A DNA stretch of 64,000 nucleotides. Origin: Hyphomicrobiales bacterium (GTDB lineage: Bacteria; Pseudomonadota; Alphaproteobacteria; Rhizobiales; OSC116). Shown piece after piece: positions 8,148 through 18,338 of the stretch. The stretch's first letter is position 1. The number at the start of each line of letters is the position of its first letter. The notes beneath the pieces were generated by a model. The model was given only the letters and a program-made list of their open reading frames with translations, did not search any database and was not told the origin of the DNA. The DNA lies in assembly GCA_013214705.1 (NCBI GenBank), contig JABSRZ010000009.1:124001-188000 (forward strand), given 5' to 3'. The translations under genes were made by a program, and so were the position numbers.

Positions 8148-9317
8148 CTATAAAAGCGCCGCTTTTAAAGATTCTACTAAATCGGTTTTTTCCCAGCTAA
8201 AGCCACCATCGGCCTCAGGCTCGCGGCCAAAGTGGCCATAGGCCGCTGTGCGCGCATAAATGGGCTTGTTTAAACCCAGATGAGTCCGAATGCCTCTTGG
8301 CGACAGGTCCATCACTTCGGTCACTGCCACCTCTAGCTTGGCGTTGTCAATATCTGATGTGCCATGGGTATCGACATAAACCGAAAGCGGTTTTGCCACG
8401 CCAATCGCGTAGGATAGCTGAATGGTGCATCTATGTGCCAAACCGGCGGCCACAACATTTTTGGCCAAATAACGCGCCGCATAAGCCGCACTGCGGTCTA
8501 CTTTGGTGGGGTCTTTGCCCGAAAACGCACCGCCGCCATGCGGGGCTGCGCCACCATAGGTGTCAACAATAATTTTGCGCCCAGTTAGGCCGGCATCACC
8601 ATCGGGGCCACCAATGATAAATTGGCCAGTGGGGTTAATATAGGTTTCAGTTTCTGAGCTGATCCAACCATCTGGCAGAGCCGATTTTATATAAGGCATG
8701 ACAATGGCGGCCACATCCTCTTGAGTGAGGCCTTCATCATGCTGGGTCGAAAGCACCAAAGTTTCAACGCCAACAGGTTTGTCATTCTCATAACGCACAC
8801 TTAGTTGGGTTTTCATATCTGGGCGCAAACCCGGCACTTTACCGGCATGGCGGGCTTCGGCCAAAACCCGCAATATCGCATGGCTATAATGTATCGGGGC
8901 TGGCATCAGGCTTTTAGTCTCATTGACCGCATAACCAAACATAATGCCTTGGTCACCCGCACCTTCTTCTTTGCCATCGCTCTGGTCTACACCTTGGGCA
9001 ATGTCGGCCGATTGCGCATGCACCAGCACGTCAACGCTCATCTTTTCCCAATGAAAACCATCTTGCTCATAACCAATTTTTTTAACCGCTTGGCGTGCCA
9101 AAGCTTCCATTTGGGCGCTTGACGGGGCGTTTTTTCCGCGCACTTCGCCAGCCAACACCACTTTATTCGTGGTGGCTAAGGTTTCAACGGCAATCCGCGC
9201 TTCGGGGTCGGCGGTTAAAAACGCGTCGACAATGGTGTCAGATATATAATCGCAGATTTTATCGGGGTGGCCTTCAGACACAGATTCACTGGTAAATAAG
9301 TAATTTTTTCGGCTCAT
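8148..9317 (-). CDS. metK: S-adenosylmethionine synthetase
   Basis: MetK makes S-adenosylmethionine from methionine and ATP. The 389-residue protein has [13 protein letters not shown] at the N-terminus, the [15 protein letters not shown]-binding motif near residue 115 and the P-loop-like [19 protein letters not shown] near 255. The start is the ATG at 9317, preceded by AAAGGA six bases upstream; the frame extends to 9350 without support. It has its own promoter region, because the upstream xre gene ends in a strong terminator. Confidence 0.98.
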   Translation of the reverse strand: MSRKNYLFTSESVSEGHPDKICDYISDTIVDAFLTADPEARIAVETLATTNKVVLAGEVRGKNAPSSAQMEALARQAVKKIGYEQDGFHWEKMSVDVLVHAQSADIAQGVDQSDGKEEGAGDQGIMFGYAVNETKSLMPAPIHYSHAILRVLAEARHAGKVPGLRPDMKTQLSVRYENDKPVGVETLVLSTQHDEGLTQEDVAAIVMPYIKSALPDGWISSETETYINPTGQFIIGGPDGDAGLTGRKIIVDTYGGAAPHGGGAFSGKDPTKVDRSAAYAARYLAKNVVAAGLAHRCTIQLSYAIGVAKPLSVYVDTHGTSDIDNAKLEVAVTEVMDLSPRGIRTHLGLNKPIYARTAAYGHFGREPEADGGFSWEKTDLVESLKAALL

Positions 9318-9440
9318 TGTTAGTCCTTTTATTTGAAGAGTCAGTAACACTACTCGGAGTCTTTATTTTCGATACAAGCATATGTAGAATTCTTTATATC
9401 CTTATGTCAGCTATTATATAAGTTATATATAAATTAATTC
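9318..9440 (-). promoter_or_regulatory. metK leader with a short hairpin
   Basis: The 120 AT-rich bases upstream of metK must contain its promoter, since a terminator lies just beyond. On the minus strand an imperfect hairpin (GAGTAGT, GTT, ACT-G-ACTC; 9338-9355) sits about 20 bases before the start codon. I compared it with the SAM-II, SAM-V and SAM/SAH riboswitch cores as I remember them and found no convincing match, so no riboswitch is called. Confidence 0.3.
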
Positions 9441-9441
9441 A

Positions 9442-9486
9442 ACAAAAAAACAAAAAAAAACAGGCATCCAATAAGGAAACCTGTTT
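9442..9486 (-). terminator. Intrinsic terminator after the xre gene
   Basis: AAACAGG (9458-9464) and CCTGTTT (9480-9486) form a 7-bp stem, extended inside by TCC/GGA. On the minus strand the stem is followed by a tract with 17 T in 19 bases. It lies 25 bases after the xre stop and separates that gene from metK. Confidence 0.85.
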
Positions 9487-9510
9487 AATCAAATTATAAT
9501 GTAAGGCTAA

Positions 9511-9939
9511 TTATTTATTGCCAACGGAATAATCTTTATTGTCTGATAATGAGCGCACCAAATCAATAATTCTGCGCCTTATACGCACATCCTTAATCAT
9601 CGAAAACGCTTGCCCAAGCTGGAAGCCTTCGGCACTATTCATAAAATCATAGGCAAAGTTGTCACTGCTATTTTCGGCAAAACCAAATTTATTGGCTACA
9701 CCTTCATCATCCGGTATATTTTCAAAGAAAAAATTTACCGGAACAGATAATATTTGCGAAATATTATAAAGTCTACTAGCACCAATTCTATTGGTACCTT
9801 TTTCGTATTTCTGCACTTGCTGAAAAGTCAGGCCCAGGCTTTCGCCCAGTTTTTCCTGACTCATGCCAACAAGCATGCGTCGCATTCTCAGTCGACCACC
9901 GACATGTATGTCGACAGGATTTGGTTGTCTTTTATTCAT
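9511..9939 (-). CDS. XRE-family transcriptional regulator
   Basis: A 142-residue DNA-binding protein. The helix-turn-helix lies near residues 14-68 (GGRLRMRRMLVGMSQEKLGE, then FQQVQKYEKGTNRIGASRLY), as in the small alphaproteobacterial XRE regulators that commonly sit between lnt and metK. The C-terminal part, with RIRRRIIDLVRSL, is typical of the group and may mediate dimer contacts. The targets cannot be read from the sequence. It lies 190 bases after lnt and has its own terminator, so it may be transcribed separately. Confidence 0.9.
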   Translation of the reverse strand: MNKRQPNPVDIHVGGRLRMRRMLVGMSQEKLGESLGLTFQQVQKYEKGTNRIGASRLYNISQILSVPVNFFFENIPDDEGVANKFGFAENSSDNFAYDFMNSAEGFQLGQAFSMIKDVRIRRRIIDLVRSLSDNKDYSVGNK

Positions 9940-10131
9940 TTAGATTGGTCCCAATCAACGGATTAAAATCAGAATAAGTTTTATAAACTAAGTATCGAAA
10001 TTTATATTATATTTGGTTGTTCCCTCAAAAACAGGTTTATTTTTCGCATAGGAATTGACAAGAATCAAGTCTCTTCGGTGAATTTGTGCCTCAACCCATT
10101 TTGAGCAATTTACACCTTAAGTTGTTTTCAA

Positions 10132-11733
10132 TCAAAAAAATGCAGTCATTTTCACAAATAAAGTAGGCTCTAATTTCAATGGCAAAGGGCTGTCTAAAAT
10201 AGCTGTTTTTCCTAGCTTAAGCTGTGCAATTTCTCGACCCAATGGGTCAAATATAGCGCTCACTCCAGTGTTCGCAATCCGCACGAGTGGTAAACCTTCC
10301 TCTATCGCTCTCATTCTTGCTTGCGCCAAATGTTGGTATGGCCCGATGGTTTCGCCAAACCATGCATCATTGGTTAAGTTTAATATCCATTCAGGCCTAT
10401 TTTTGCGGTCGACAATTTGGCCAGAAAATATAATTTCAAAACATATAACTGGGGCAAATGCCGGAGTGTTTTTAAGGTATATATTGGTCGGTTGTATTCC
10501 TGCAGAAAAGCTTCCATCAAGCGAAATTAATTTATTTATACCCAATGTTTTCAACAGCCTCTTGAACGGCAGATATTCACCAAACGGCACTAAATGATGC
10601 TTATCATATTTTGCCAAGCGGTTTCCATCAGCATCAAATGCCAAAACCGAGTTAAAAAACAGGTCTTTTTCAACGCCTTTTTGCTTGCGAATGGCGCCGG
10701 TTATCAAATAAGCATCATCGCCCAGTATGCGGCTGGTCTCACGCATGAAACCACTGCCAACATTCAGCAAAAATGGCACGGCCGATTCGGGCCAAATTAA
10801 ATGTGTAAACTCGGCTTTATCTAGTGTATCTGCACTGGTTTTTCGGCCGCTTAATTCCAAATATCGGTTGGCGATGACGCTGCGCATTTCTGGCCGCCAT
10901 TTATCGGTTTGGGCTATGTTGGCCTGCACCAAACGCATCACCATATCATCATGATATTGGGTCGGGTTTAAGCTCAGCCGGGTTGCGCCCGCGCCCCAAA
11001 AAACTGCAAAAAAGCAGCCAATGGCAATAATTACATAACGAATCTTCAGCCGTTCACTGACCAATAATGAGCCACTGAGGCTGACTAAAAACGCCCAAAA
11101 AGTCAGGCCGTAAATGCCCCAGATAGACGCCGATTGCAACATAGCGGTCGAAAAATCAAAGGCAAAACCCAACAAGTTCCAAGGCAGGCCGGTTAAGATA
11201 TTGCCACGTAAATATTCAAATACCGTAAGGCTTAGGCTTAAAATGAAGACATTCTTAATTTGACCAGCCCAGAAATAGCGTGCCACCAAGCAAGCCATGG
11301 CCCAAAACAATGCCAAAAACGCCGGCAATAGCGTCACCGCCACTGGTAATAAATATACATATTGCTGGGCATCGACCAAAAAGGCTTCGCCAATCCACAA
11401 CAGACCAACAAAAAAATAACCAAAACCGAAGCCAAACCCAACCCCAAAGGCCGAGCGAATGGCGTAAATATTTGACAATATTCGTTTAAAACCGATTTTT
11501 TTTGGGTTTGATTGCTGTGCTAACGAGGTCTCAAACGCCCCATCTAACATCCACACCAAGCTGGGCATGGTAAAAAACAGCATAAAAAACCAGCCAATCG
11601 GTGGCAAAGCCAACACCGAGAGGCCACCAAGGCAAAAACTTAAGACAAATTTGCGCCAGCCCCAACTGGTGATGCAATAGCTGGACCATGAAAGCAAAAA
11701 CGGCTGAAAAATGTTTGAATCCCGGTTAGGCAT
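10132..11733 (-). CDS. lnt: Apolipoprotein N-acyltransferase
   Basis: Lnt attaches the third acyl chain to the N-terminal cysteine of lipoproteins in the inner membrane. The 533-residue protein has about six or seven membrane segments in the first 230 residues, then a nitrilase-type domain. The catalytic triad regions are visible: Glu in WPESAVPF, Lys in YDKHHLVPFGEYLPF, Cys in PVICFEIIFSG. It follows corC by 4 bases and ends the phoH-ybeY-corC-lnt run. One lipoprotein substrate encoded in this window is the PBP activator at 36781. Confidence 0.96.
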   Translation of the reverse strand: MPNRDSNIFQPFLLSWSSYCITSWGWRKFVLSFCLGGLSVLALPPIGWFFMLFFTMPSLVWMLDGAFETSLAQQSNPKKIGFKRILSNIYAIRSAFGVGFGFGFGYFFVGLLWIGEAFLVDAQQYVYLLPVAVTLLPAFLALFWAMACLVARYFWAGQIKNVFILSLSLTVFEYLRGNILTGLPWNLLGFAFDFSTAMLQSASIWGIYGLTFWAFLVSLSGSLLVSERLKIRYVIIAIGCFFAVFWGAGATRLSLNPTQYHDDMVMRLVQANIAQTDKWRPEMRSVIANRYLELSGRKTSADTLDKAEFTHLIWPESAVPFLLNVGSGFMRETSRILGDDAYLITGAIRKQKGVEKDLFFNSVLAFDADGNRLAKYDKHHLVPFGEYLPFKRLLKTLGINKLISLDGSFSAGIQPTNIYLKNTPAFAPVICFEIIFSGQIVDRKNRPEWILNLTNDAWFGETIGPYQHLAQARMRAIEEGLPLVRIANTGVSAIFDPLGREIAQLKLGKTAILDSPLPLKLEPTLFVKMTAFF

Positions 11734-11737
11734 AGGC

Positions 11738-12700
11738 TTATTCTGCAGCTTTTGGCTGGCTTTTTAAGGTTATTTTTACGCGTTTTATCCGCCTCGAATC
11801 GGCGTCTATAATTTTGAATATGGTACCAGAACTATGGTTGATAAGCTCGCCGCGCGCTGGTATACGGCCGGCCAAACTAAATACCAAGCCGCCCAAAGTC
11901 TCGACATCTTCATCGCGGTCATCCGACAGAAAATCAACTTTTAAATAGTCTTCCAATTCTTCCATTGGCAACCGCGCATCGGCTTCAAAATTATGCTCAT
12001 CTAATTCCACAATAGACGGCAAATCAGCATCGTCATGCTCATCTTCTATTTCACCCACAATTTCTTCAACCAAATCTTCAATGGTTAGCAAACCGTCAGT
12101 GCCACCATATTCATCAATCACCAAAGCCATATGAACGCGATTTTTTTGCATTTTTATCAGCAAATCGGCCGCCAACATCGAGTGTGGCACATATAAAAGA
12201 TCACGTATAATGTTAAGCTCGCCAATCGGTTGGGTAAAATCTATCCGGCTTAGCTGTAATATCGAGTCTTCGGAGCCTTTGGTCGGTTTGGAGGCAGAGT
12301 TACTCACCATCCAATTCATAATGTCTTTAAAATGCACCATGCCGACAGGTTGGTCTAAATTTCCATCAAATATCGGGCAGCGCGAAAAGCCAGCTTGAGA
12401 GAATATCAAAAATATTTCCGATATTTTTGTCGATTTATCGGCAGCAATAATGTCTGCCCGCGGCACCATAATGTCTTCAACATCGACATCCGAAAATTCT
12501 AATACATTTCTGATCATGCTTTTTTCTTCTGGCGAAAAAGCATGTTGAACTTCATCATCATTGTCGATGACATCTTCTAAACTTTCGCGCAGTGAAGCGC
12601 CTTTGGCTTTAGAAATTAAATCGGCAAATGGGCGGAATAGCTTTTTAAAAAAGGAGCTATCTGCGTCTATATGGGGTTTGGTATGGTTGTTTTGGGACAT
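11738..12700 (-). CDS. corC: CorC/HlyC-type CBS-domain protein
   Basis: The 320-residue protein has two CBS domains (about residues 75-200, beginning VEDIMVPRADI) and a C-terminal CorC_HlyC domain (about 215-310, with DVETLGGLVFSLAGRIP). The family is linked to divalent-cation (Mg/Co) homeostasis. It lacks the membrane DUF21 part found in CorB-like relatives. Its position between ybeY and lnt is the standard alphaproteobacterial arrangement. The precise transport role is inferred from family. Confidence 0.93.
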   Translation of the reverse strand: MSQNNHTKPHIDADSSFFKKLFRPFADLISKAKGASLRESLEDVIDNDDEVQHAFSPEEKSMIRNVLEFSDVDVEDIMVPRADIIAADKSTKISEIFLIFSQAGFSRCPIFDGNLDQPVGMVHFKDIMNWMVSNSASKPTKGSEDSILQLSRIDFTQPIGELNIIRDLLYVPHSMLAADLLIKMQKNRVHMALVIDEYGGTDGLLTIEDLVEEIVGEIEDEHDDADLPSIVELDEHNFEADARLPMEELEDYLKVDFLSDDRDEDVETLGGLVFSLAGRIPARGELINHSSGTIFKIIDADSRRIKRVKITLKSQPKAAE

Positions 12701-12743
12701 TTTTCTTTAAGAGTTTTTAAAACGTTTCGTTAATAATATTATA

Positions 12744-13229
12744 TCAGTCATATGGGTTTTCAATATCTAACATTGCCAATAGCTTTATTTCTAGGCTTTC
12801 CATATGTTCTGCATCTGTGGCAATAATGTGATCATAGCCTAATAAATGTAAAATACTATGAATAAGCAAATGGCTAAAATGCTCTGCAATCGGTTTGTTT
12901 TGGCTTAAAGCCTCTTGCTGCAAGCTTTCAAAGGCCATGGCAATGTCACCTAAATAAACCTCCGCATTGTCAAATAGCTCATCATAATCATCTATTTGCG
13001 CCGGAAAAGACAATACATTGGTCGCTTGGTCTTTTTGCCTAAATTGCTGGTTTAATTCTTGAATCTTGGCATCATCACACAACATCAAGCCAAATTCACC
13101 ATGTGGCTTGGTTTTCAACTGGTCTTGCTGGGCAATCACGCCACAGGCTTGTTTTACCAATATATCCAAATCAGTTATGTCGGCAAATTGTTTGGCAACC
13201 AGGTTAATTTCGGCAGTCAGCTCATTCAC
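12744..13229 (-). CDS. ybeY: Endoribonuclease/rRNA maturation factor YbeY
   Basis: YbeY is a metal-dependent RNase needed for 16S rRNA 3'-end maturation and ribosome quality control. The 161-residue protein carries the three-histidine zinc motif HLLIHSILHLLGYDH near residues 122-136. Its start overlaps the end of phoH by 8 bases, so translation is probably coupled. Confidence 0.96.
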   Translation of the reverse strand: MNELTAEINLVAKQFADITDLDILVKQACGVIAQQDQLKTKPHGEFGLMLCDDAKIQELNQQFRQKDQATNVLSFPAQIDDYDELFDNAEVYLGDIAMAFESLQQEALSQNKPIAEHFSHLLIHSILHLLGYDHIIATDAEHMESLEIKLLAMLDIENPYD

Positions 13230-14325
13230 TTGCCGCGCCTTCTACTGGGTTATTAGGCTTCTCTTGCGGCTTTTCTTGAGGTTTATCCTGAGGCTTATTT
13301 CGGGCTTTGTCTCGATTTCTGTCTTGATGGTTATAAGCGGTCACAATTTTGCCAACTAATGGGTGGCGAATCACGTCACCTTCGGTAAACCGAATTTGCT
13401 TAATTTCGGGCAAATGCCGTAATACGTCCAGCGAGTCCACTAAGCCAGATTTCGTACCTCTGGGCAAATCTATCTGGCTGGGGTCACCGGTTATCACCAT
13501 GCGGCTTTCTTCGCCAAGCCGGGTGAGCAGCATTTTCATTTGCATGGTGGTGGTATTTTGTGCTTCGTCCAAAATCACAAAACTGTGCGACAATGTCCGC
13601 CCACGCATAAACGCTAAGGGGGCAATTTCTATCACCCCATCTTCAATCAGTTTTTCAACAATCGCCGGGTCCATCATGTCATAAAGCGCGTCATATAATG
13701 GCCGCAAATAGGGGTCGACTTTTTCTTTCAGGTCGCCCGGCAAAAAGCCGAGTTTTTCGCCAGCTTCTACCGCTGGACGCGACAATACAATGCGTTGCAC
13801 ATTGCCAGCCTCAAGCATAGCGCAGGCCATGGCCACCGCTAAATAGGTTTTGCCAGTGCCAGCAGGGCCAATGCCAAACACCAATTCGTTTTTTTTCAGC
13901 GCCTGCATATATTGGTCTTGCATCGGGGTGCGCGGGCTTAAACTTTTGCGCCGGGTGATGATAAATTGGTCGTTATGCTTGTCATTACCGGCTTTGTGGC
14001 TTTGGCTTTCCATCCGTATAGCCGCGTCAACATCGGCTTTGGCTAGGCTAAGGCCGCCTTCGCCGCGGGCGTATAATTTTCTCAATATCATTATGGTTTG
14101 TTTGCAATTGGCTTTGCGGCCTTGCACCAATAATTTATTGCCTTTTGCCGCCAATTCGACATCCATTCGGCTTTCTAAAATCGCCAGATGTAAATTATTT
14201 TGGCCATATAATACGGCAGCTAGGGCATTGTCATCAAATTCTATGGTTTCAGAATATGTATTGTGCGATTTTTTATGGCCGCTGGTTTTGGTTTTTGTGG
14301 CTTTGGCATGTAACGGTTTGTTCAA
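13222..14325 (-). CDS. phoH: PhoH-family ATPase (YbeZ-like)
   Basis: The 367-residue protein has a Walker A motif GIGPAGTGKTYLAVAMA near residue 150, a Walker B with FVILDEAQNTT, and the conserved VITGDPSQIDLP. These define PhoH-like P-loop ATPases, thought to act on RNA with YbeY. The C-terminal tail is a degenerate KPQ/KP repeat (KPQDKPQEKPQEKPNNP). Overlap with ybeY supports a shared function in RNA processing. Confidence 0.94.
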   Translation of the reverse strand: MNKPLHAKATKTKTSGHKKSHNTYSETIEFDDNALAAVLYGQNNLHLAILESRMDVELAAKGNKLLVQGRKANCKQTIMILRKLYARGEGGLSLAKADVDAAIRMESQSHKAGNDKHNDQFIITRRKSLSPRTPMQDQYMQALKKNELVFGIGPAGTGKTYLAVAMACAMLEAGNVQRIVLSRPAVEAGEKLGFLPGDLKEKVDPYLRPLYDALYDMMDPAIVEKLIEDGVIEIAPLAFMRGRTLSHSFVILDEAQNTTTMQMKMLLTRLGEESRMVITGDPSQIDLPRGTKSGLVDSLDVLRHLPEIKQIRFTEGDVIRHPLVGKIVTAYNHQDRNRDKARNKPQDKPQEKPQEKPNNPVEGAASE

Positions 14326-14423
14326 GGCAGCTCCGCTTTGGGTAAGAAAATAATTACCCGACTTTAGCAGGTTTATGACATTGTGAAAGCCCTAACTGGT
14401 GCTAAGAAAGCCGATTTAAAATA

Positions 14424-15869
14424 TTAACTAGCTAAATTGCCTTTTAGCGCAAAATTGCCCAGACTTTCTATATATACCGGCCTAATTTGGCCAATCATTT
14501 CGGTTGGGGCATCGACATATACTGGCTGCAAATAAGGTGAGCGGCCAATTAATTGCCCGTCTTCGCGGCCCGAGCGCTCAAATAATATATCCAGCGTGGC
14601 GCCAACGGTATTTTGGTTAAATTGCCGTTGTTGTTGGTTCAACAAAACTTGCAATATGGCCAAGCGTTTGGTTTTCACCTCATCATCTACTTGGTTGGTC
14701 AGGTTGGCGGCCGATGTGCCCGGCCGAGATGAATATTTAAAACTATAGGCTTGGCTATAAGTCACTTGGCGCACCAAATCTAACGTGGCTTCAAAATCAT
14801 CATCAGTCTCGCCGGGGAAGCCGATGATAAAATCGCCAGACAACGCAATGTCGGGGCGCGATGCCCGCAACCGCTCAATAACTTTAATATAGCTTTCGCG
14901 GCTATGCCGGCGGTTCATGGCGGTTAATATGGCGTTAGAGCCAGATTGAACCGGCAGATGCAAATACGGCATGGCCGATTTTTGGTTGGCATGAATGTCA
15001 ATTAACGCTTGGTCCATATCATTAGGGTGGCTGGTGGTATAGCGGATGCGCGCCAAGCCTTCAATAGTGTCCAAAGCGGTCATTAAACCGGCCAAATTTA
15101 CCGCATTGCCGGCATCATCTTGGCCATGATAGGCATTGACATTTTGGCCAAGCAACGTGATTTCTCGTACGCCATTATTAACCAAATTTTGCGCTTCATT
15201 TAATATCCGGGCGATAGAGCGGCTATATTCTGCCCCGCGTGTGTAAGGCACAACACAAAATGTACAAAATTTGTCACAGCCTTCTTGAATGGTCAAAAAC
15301 GCAGTCACCCCACGGGCGATGATGTTAGTTGGGTTGGCAGCAGGTAGGCTGTCAAATTTGTCTTCGGTCGGGAAGTCGGTGTCTAAAACCTTGCGTTGGC
15401 CATTGGCAATTTTGCCCAACATTTCGGGCAATTTATGGTAGCTTTGTGGTCCAAATACCATGTCAACAATTGGCGCACGGCGCATAATTTCGCGCCCTTC
15501 GGCTTGGGCGACACAGCCAGCCACGGCTATAATGGGCTTGGTTTCTTGACCTTCGGCTACATTTTTGTTGTTTTTATCGACCATTAAGCGTATCCGGCCA
15601 AGTTCCGAATAAATTTTTTCGGCAGCTTTTTCGCGTATATGGCAAGTGTTTAAAATCACCATATCCGCGCCATCGGCTTGCTCGACATGCACATAACCTT
15701 CTGGCGCTAAAGCGTCTGCCATGCGCTGGGTGTCATACACGTTCATTTGGCAGCCATAGGTTTTAATGTAAAGTTTTTTGGTGCCTTTAGTGTGTGGTGT
15801 CGGGCGCAACATGGGTTTTTTGTTAGATTTTTGCTTATGTTCAAACAAATGTTTAGGTAATGTCGCCAT
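14424..15869 (-). CDS. miaB: tRNA-2-methylthio-N6-isopentenyladenosine synthase MiaB
   Basis: MiaB is a radical-SAM enzyme that adds a methylthio group to i6A37 of tRNAs. The 481-residue protein has the UPF0004 domain with cysteines in [11 protein letters not shown] (near residue 40), NTCHIR and AGCVAQ. The radical-SAM triad is CDKFCTFC near residue 198, and a C-terminal TRAM domain follows (about 405-470). It precedes phoH, as in other alphaproteobacteria. Confidence 0.97.
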   Translation of the reverse strand: MATLPKHLFEHKQKSNKKPMLRPTPHTKGTKKLYIKTYGCQMNVYDTQRMADALAPEGYVHVEQADGADMVILNTCHIREKAAEKIYSELGRIRLMVDKNNKNVAEGQETKPIIAVAGCVAQAEGREIMRRAPIVDMVFGPQSYHKLPEMLGKIANGQRKVLDTDFPTEDKFDSLPAANPTNIIARGVTAFLTIQEGCDKFCTFCVVPYTRGAEYSRSIARILNEAQNLVNNGVREITLLGQNVNAYHGQDDAGNAVNLAGLMTALDTIEGLARIRYTTSHPNDMDQALIDIHANQKSAMPYLHLPVQSGSNAILTAMNRRHSRESYIKVIERLRASRPDIALSGDFIIGFPGETDDDFEATLDLVRQVTYSQAYSFKYSSRPGTSAANLTNQVDDEVKTKRLAILQVLLNQQQRQFNQNTVGATLDILFERSGREDGQLIGRSPYLQPVYVDAPTEMIGQIRPVYIESLGNFALKGNLAS

Positions 15870-15959
15870 GGCGCGCGTCTCGCTAATTGAAAAAGATCGC
15901 CTTCAATAACATATCTTATGCAAAAAATCTTATGATTTTTTAAATTAGAATTTTATTCT

Positions 15960-16385
15960 CTAATTCGCCTTGTCTATCGGCACGGCATAAAGCTCCATGC
16001 GGTGGTCAACCAATTTATAGCCCAAATCTTCGGCAATTTTGCGTTGCAATTGCTCAATTTCTTCATTTTGAAACTCGACAACTTTGCCACTATTCACATC
16101 AATTAAATGGTCGTGATGCTCATCAGATATAGTTTCATAACGCGAGCGGCCATCTCTAAAATCATGGCGTTCTAAAATGCCGGCTTCTTCAAACAGCCGC
16201 ACTGTGCGGTATATAGTGGCGATGGAAATTTTATTGTCAACCTTGGCCGCGCGGCGGTATAGTTCTTCTACATCTGGGTGGTCGAATGATTCAGATAAAA
16301 CACGAGCAATCACACGGCGTTGTTCAGTCATCCGCATGCCTTTGTCTAGGCATTGGCGTTCCAATTGGCTGATACCGTCACTCAT
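15960..16385 (-). CDS. Fur-family metal-dependent repressor (Fur/Mur)
   Basis: A 141-residue Fur-family protein with a winged helix (ISIATIYRTVRLFEEAGI near residues 50-65) and metal ligands in HHDHLIDVNSG. In alphaproteobacteria the fur gene beside miaB often encodes the manganese regulator Mur, so iron versus manganese cannot be settled from sequence alone. The start MSDGISQLE at 16385 is chosen because GGGAG lies 8 bases upstream. The second Fur-family gene here is irr at 46836. Confidence 0.9.
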   Translation of the reverse strand: MSDGISQLERQCLDKGMRMTEQRRVIARVLSESFDHPDVEELYRRAAKVDNKISIATIYRTVRLFEEAGILERHDFRDGRSRYETISDEHHDHLIDVNSGKVVEFQNEEIEQLQRKIAEDLGYKLVDHRMELYAVPIDKAN

Positions 16386-16494
16386 ATTATGTCTCCCTAT
16401 TGCCACACTATTATTCTACTAATTTATAACAGATATAATACGCATTCTCAACAAAGTAAAACCAATTGGCCAATATGTTTATAACCATTCTAAA

Positions 16495-16953
16495 TTATAA
16501 ATCGCAGCTTAAAACCAAGGCATCGGCAAATGTCCCATCTGGCTGTTTATAATAGTTGTTGCGTTTGGCCAAGCGCTGAAACCCCATACTCGTATATAGT
16601 TTTTGCGCGGCACTATTATGTTCACTAACCTCTAAAAATAGCCTTTTCACCGCCAATTTGTTCAGTGTCTCTATTTCATATGCCAATAACAACCGCCCAT
16701 AACCATTTTGCTGAAACGCTTTTTCAATAGCCATGCTGATAATCTCAGCTTCATCTAGCACTATAGAGCAGATGATGAAGCCAATGATTTTATCATCATC
16801 CAAAACCAAACTGCCTCTATAAGCAGTTTTTGGCTCAAACATGGCGGCAATGCTGGCTGCCGACCAAGCCACATCAAATAATTGCCGGTGTATACCAGCC
16901 ATTTGGGTAAATTGATCATTTTGGTTCAGAATGGGGCTAAATGAAATGGTCAT
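16495..16953 (-). CDS. rimI: Ribosomal protein alanine acetyltransferase RimI-like GNAT
   Basis: The 152-residue GNAT-fold protein has an acetyl-CoA loop in AFQQNGYGRLLLAYEI and the typical end strand LYTSMGFQRLAKRNNYYK, both hallmarks of RimI. RimI acetylates the N-terminus of ribosomal protein S18 in E. coli. It lies 15 bases after tsaB, the usual partner. The usual Q/R-x-x-G-x-G/A loop is slightly changed (QNGYGR). Confidence 0.87.
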   Translation of the reverse strand: MTISFSPILNQNDQFTQMAGIHRQLFDVAWSAASIAAMFEPKTAYRGSLVLDDDKIIGFIICSIVLDEAEIISMAIEKAFQQNGYGRLLLAYEIETLNKLAVKRLFLEVSEHNSAAQKLYTSMGFQRLAKRNNYYKQPDGTFADALVLSCDL

Positions 16954-16968
16954 TTAAAATTCATTCAT

Positions 16969-17661
16969 TCATTGGGTGAAGCTGATCGGGTGGCTTGATG
17001 GCAATTTTGCGTCTGCCGCGCGCAAATATAATGGCGAAGGTGGCGAAGTTTCCGCTGGCCGGTATTTTACATAATTTCCAAAAACTTCACTATGCGGAAA
17101 ATGCATATTGTCGCCAATCTCAAATCGGTCGGTTTGGCCACCTGCTTCGGCTAACAATAAGTCTCGCCCTGTGCCCAAAACCAGTGAGCCAGCCGTTAGT
17201 TTTTGCACCGCTGCCTCAATATCAATGGCTTTGGGGGCAAACAATTCTCTGCCTTCAAAATCATAGCTGGCAAAATAAACCTGCCCGCGCCGCGCATCAA
17301 TGGCGGTGTGGACAATGTCACCAGCGGTTAAATTTAATTTTGCAACCGCGTTAAACGCAATGGCTTCTAATGAGTTTACGGCAATGAGCGGGATGTCGCG
17401 CGCCGCACCAAACATCCGCGCAAAGGCCAAGGCAATGCGCGCACCGGTAAAAGTGCCCGGGCCAATGGTCACCGCAATTTGGCTAATATCTGATGCTTTT
17501 ATGTCAATTTCTTGCATCAACATATGGGCTTTGTCGGCCAAAATCTCGGCATGGCCTCGGTCTAAAATCTCAAACCAAGCGGCACTTTGCGGACCATCAA
17601 GCGAAATGAGAGCCACGCTGCAAGCTTTGGTGCAGCTGTCCAAACTTAATTGATAAGCCAT
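16969..17661 (-). CDS. tsaB: tRNA threonylcarbamoyladenosine biosynthesis protein TsaB
   Basis: TsaB pairs with TsaD in making t6A at position 37 of ANN-decoding tRNAs. The 230-residue protein shows the ASKHA-fold features of the family: LSLDSCTKACSVAL at the N-terminus and TIGPGTFTGARIALAFAR near residues 65-82, then AIDARRGQVYFASY. It sits between nifU and rimI, the conserved order. Confidence 0.95.
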   Translation of the reverse strand: MAYQLSLDSCTKACSVALISLDGPQSAAWFEILDRGHAEILADKAHMLMQEIDIKASDISQIAVTIGPGTFTGARIALAFARMFGAARDIPLIAVNSLEAIAFNAVAKLNLTAGDIVHTAIDARRGQVYFASYDFEGRELFAPKAIDIEAAVQKLTAGSLVLGTGRDLLLAEAGGQTDRFEIGDNMHFPHSEVFGNYVKYRPAETSPPSPLYLRAADAKLPSSHPISFTQ

Positions 17662-17669
17662 AAATTAAC

Positions 17670-18233
17670 CTAAACAGACTGCTCGACCGATAACACTTCT
17701 GGGATGAAATGCCGAAGCAGGTTTTCTATGCCGCTTTTTAAGGTCATGGTTGAACTTGGGCAACCGGCGCAAGCGCCTTTCATGCGCAGATAAACCACGC
17801 CAGCTTTAAAGCCTTTAAACACAATGTCACCACCATCTTGCGCCACAGCTGGCCTAATGCGGGTGTCGATTAAGTCTTTAATGGCCAAAACTAAATCTTG
17901 GTCACCGTCTTCAAAAAACTCTTCTTCGCTATAATCTGCCGCCGGGTCATCAAGCAATATCGGCATATTGGCCATAAAATGGTCCATAATGGCGCTGATC
18001 AAGGCCGGGGTTAAATCTTGCCAATTTTGGTCAGCAGTTTTGGTTATGGTGATAAAATCACTGCCCAAAAACACGGTCTTAACCCCGCTAATCACAAATA
18101 AACGTTGTGCAATCGGCGCAAATTCAGCTTCGGCATCGCTGTTAAACTCTAGCGGTTCAAGCGGCGAAATGGGCTTGCCGGGCAAGAATTTTAGGGTTTC
18201 TGGGTTGGGCGTTTCTTCGGTGTGAATATACAT
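17670..18233 (-). CDS. NifU/Nfu-type Fe-S cluster scaffold protein
   Basis: The 187-residue protein has an N-terminal Nfu_N domain (MYIHTEETPNPETLKFLPG) and a C-terminal NifU domain (about 105-180) with the CAGCPSS cluster-binding CxxC. It would carry and deliver Fe-S clusters to client proteins. Likely clients encoded here include MiaB, HemW and FNR, but that link is inference. It precedes tsaB by 8 bases. Confidence 0.94.
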   Translation of the reverse strand: MYIHTEETPNPETLKFLPGKPISPLEPLEFNSDAEAEFAPIAQRLFVISGVKTVFLGSDFITITKTADQNWQDLTPALISAIMDHFMANMPILLDDPAADYSEEEFFEDGDQDLVLAIKDLIDTRIRPAVAQDGGDIVFKGFKAGVVYLRMKGACAGCPSSTMTLKSGIENLLRHFIPEVLSVEQSV

Positions 18234-18338
18234 GTTTTTACCATTCTTGACTATTTAACTAGGGTATAACATAAATTCTGGTCAAACCAATGACTTATTT
18301 GCCAATTATCTAGCATTTATATGGCCATTATATGGCAT

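Noticed and set aside
9318-9440. SAM riboswitch upstream of metK
   Set aside because: The leader has one short imperfect hairpin, but no match to the SAM-II, SAM-V or SAM/SAH core motifs I know. A covariance-model scan would be needed to call one.
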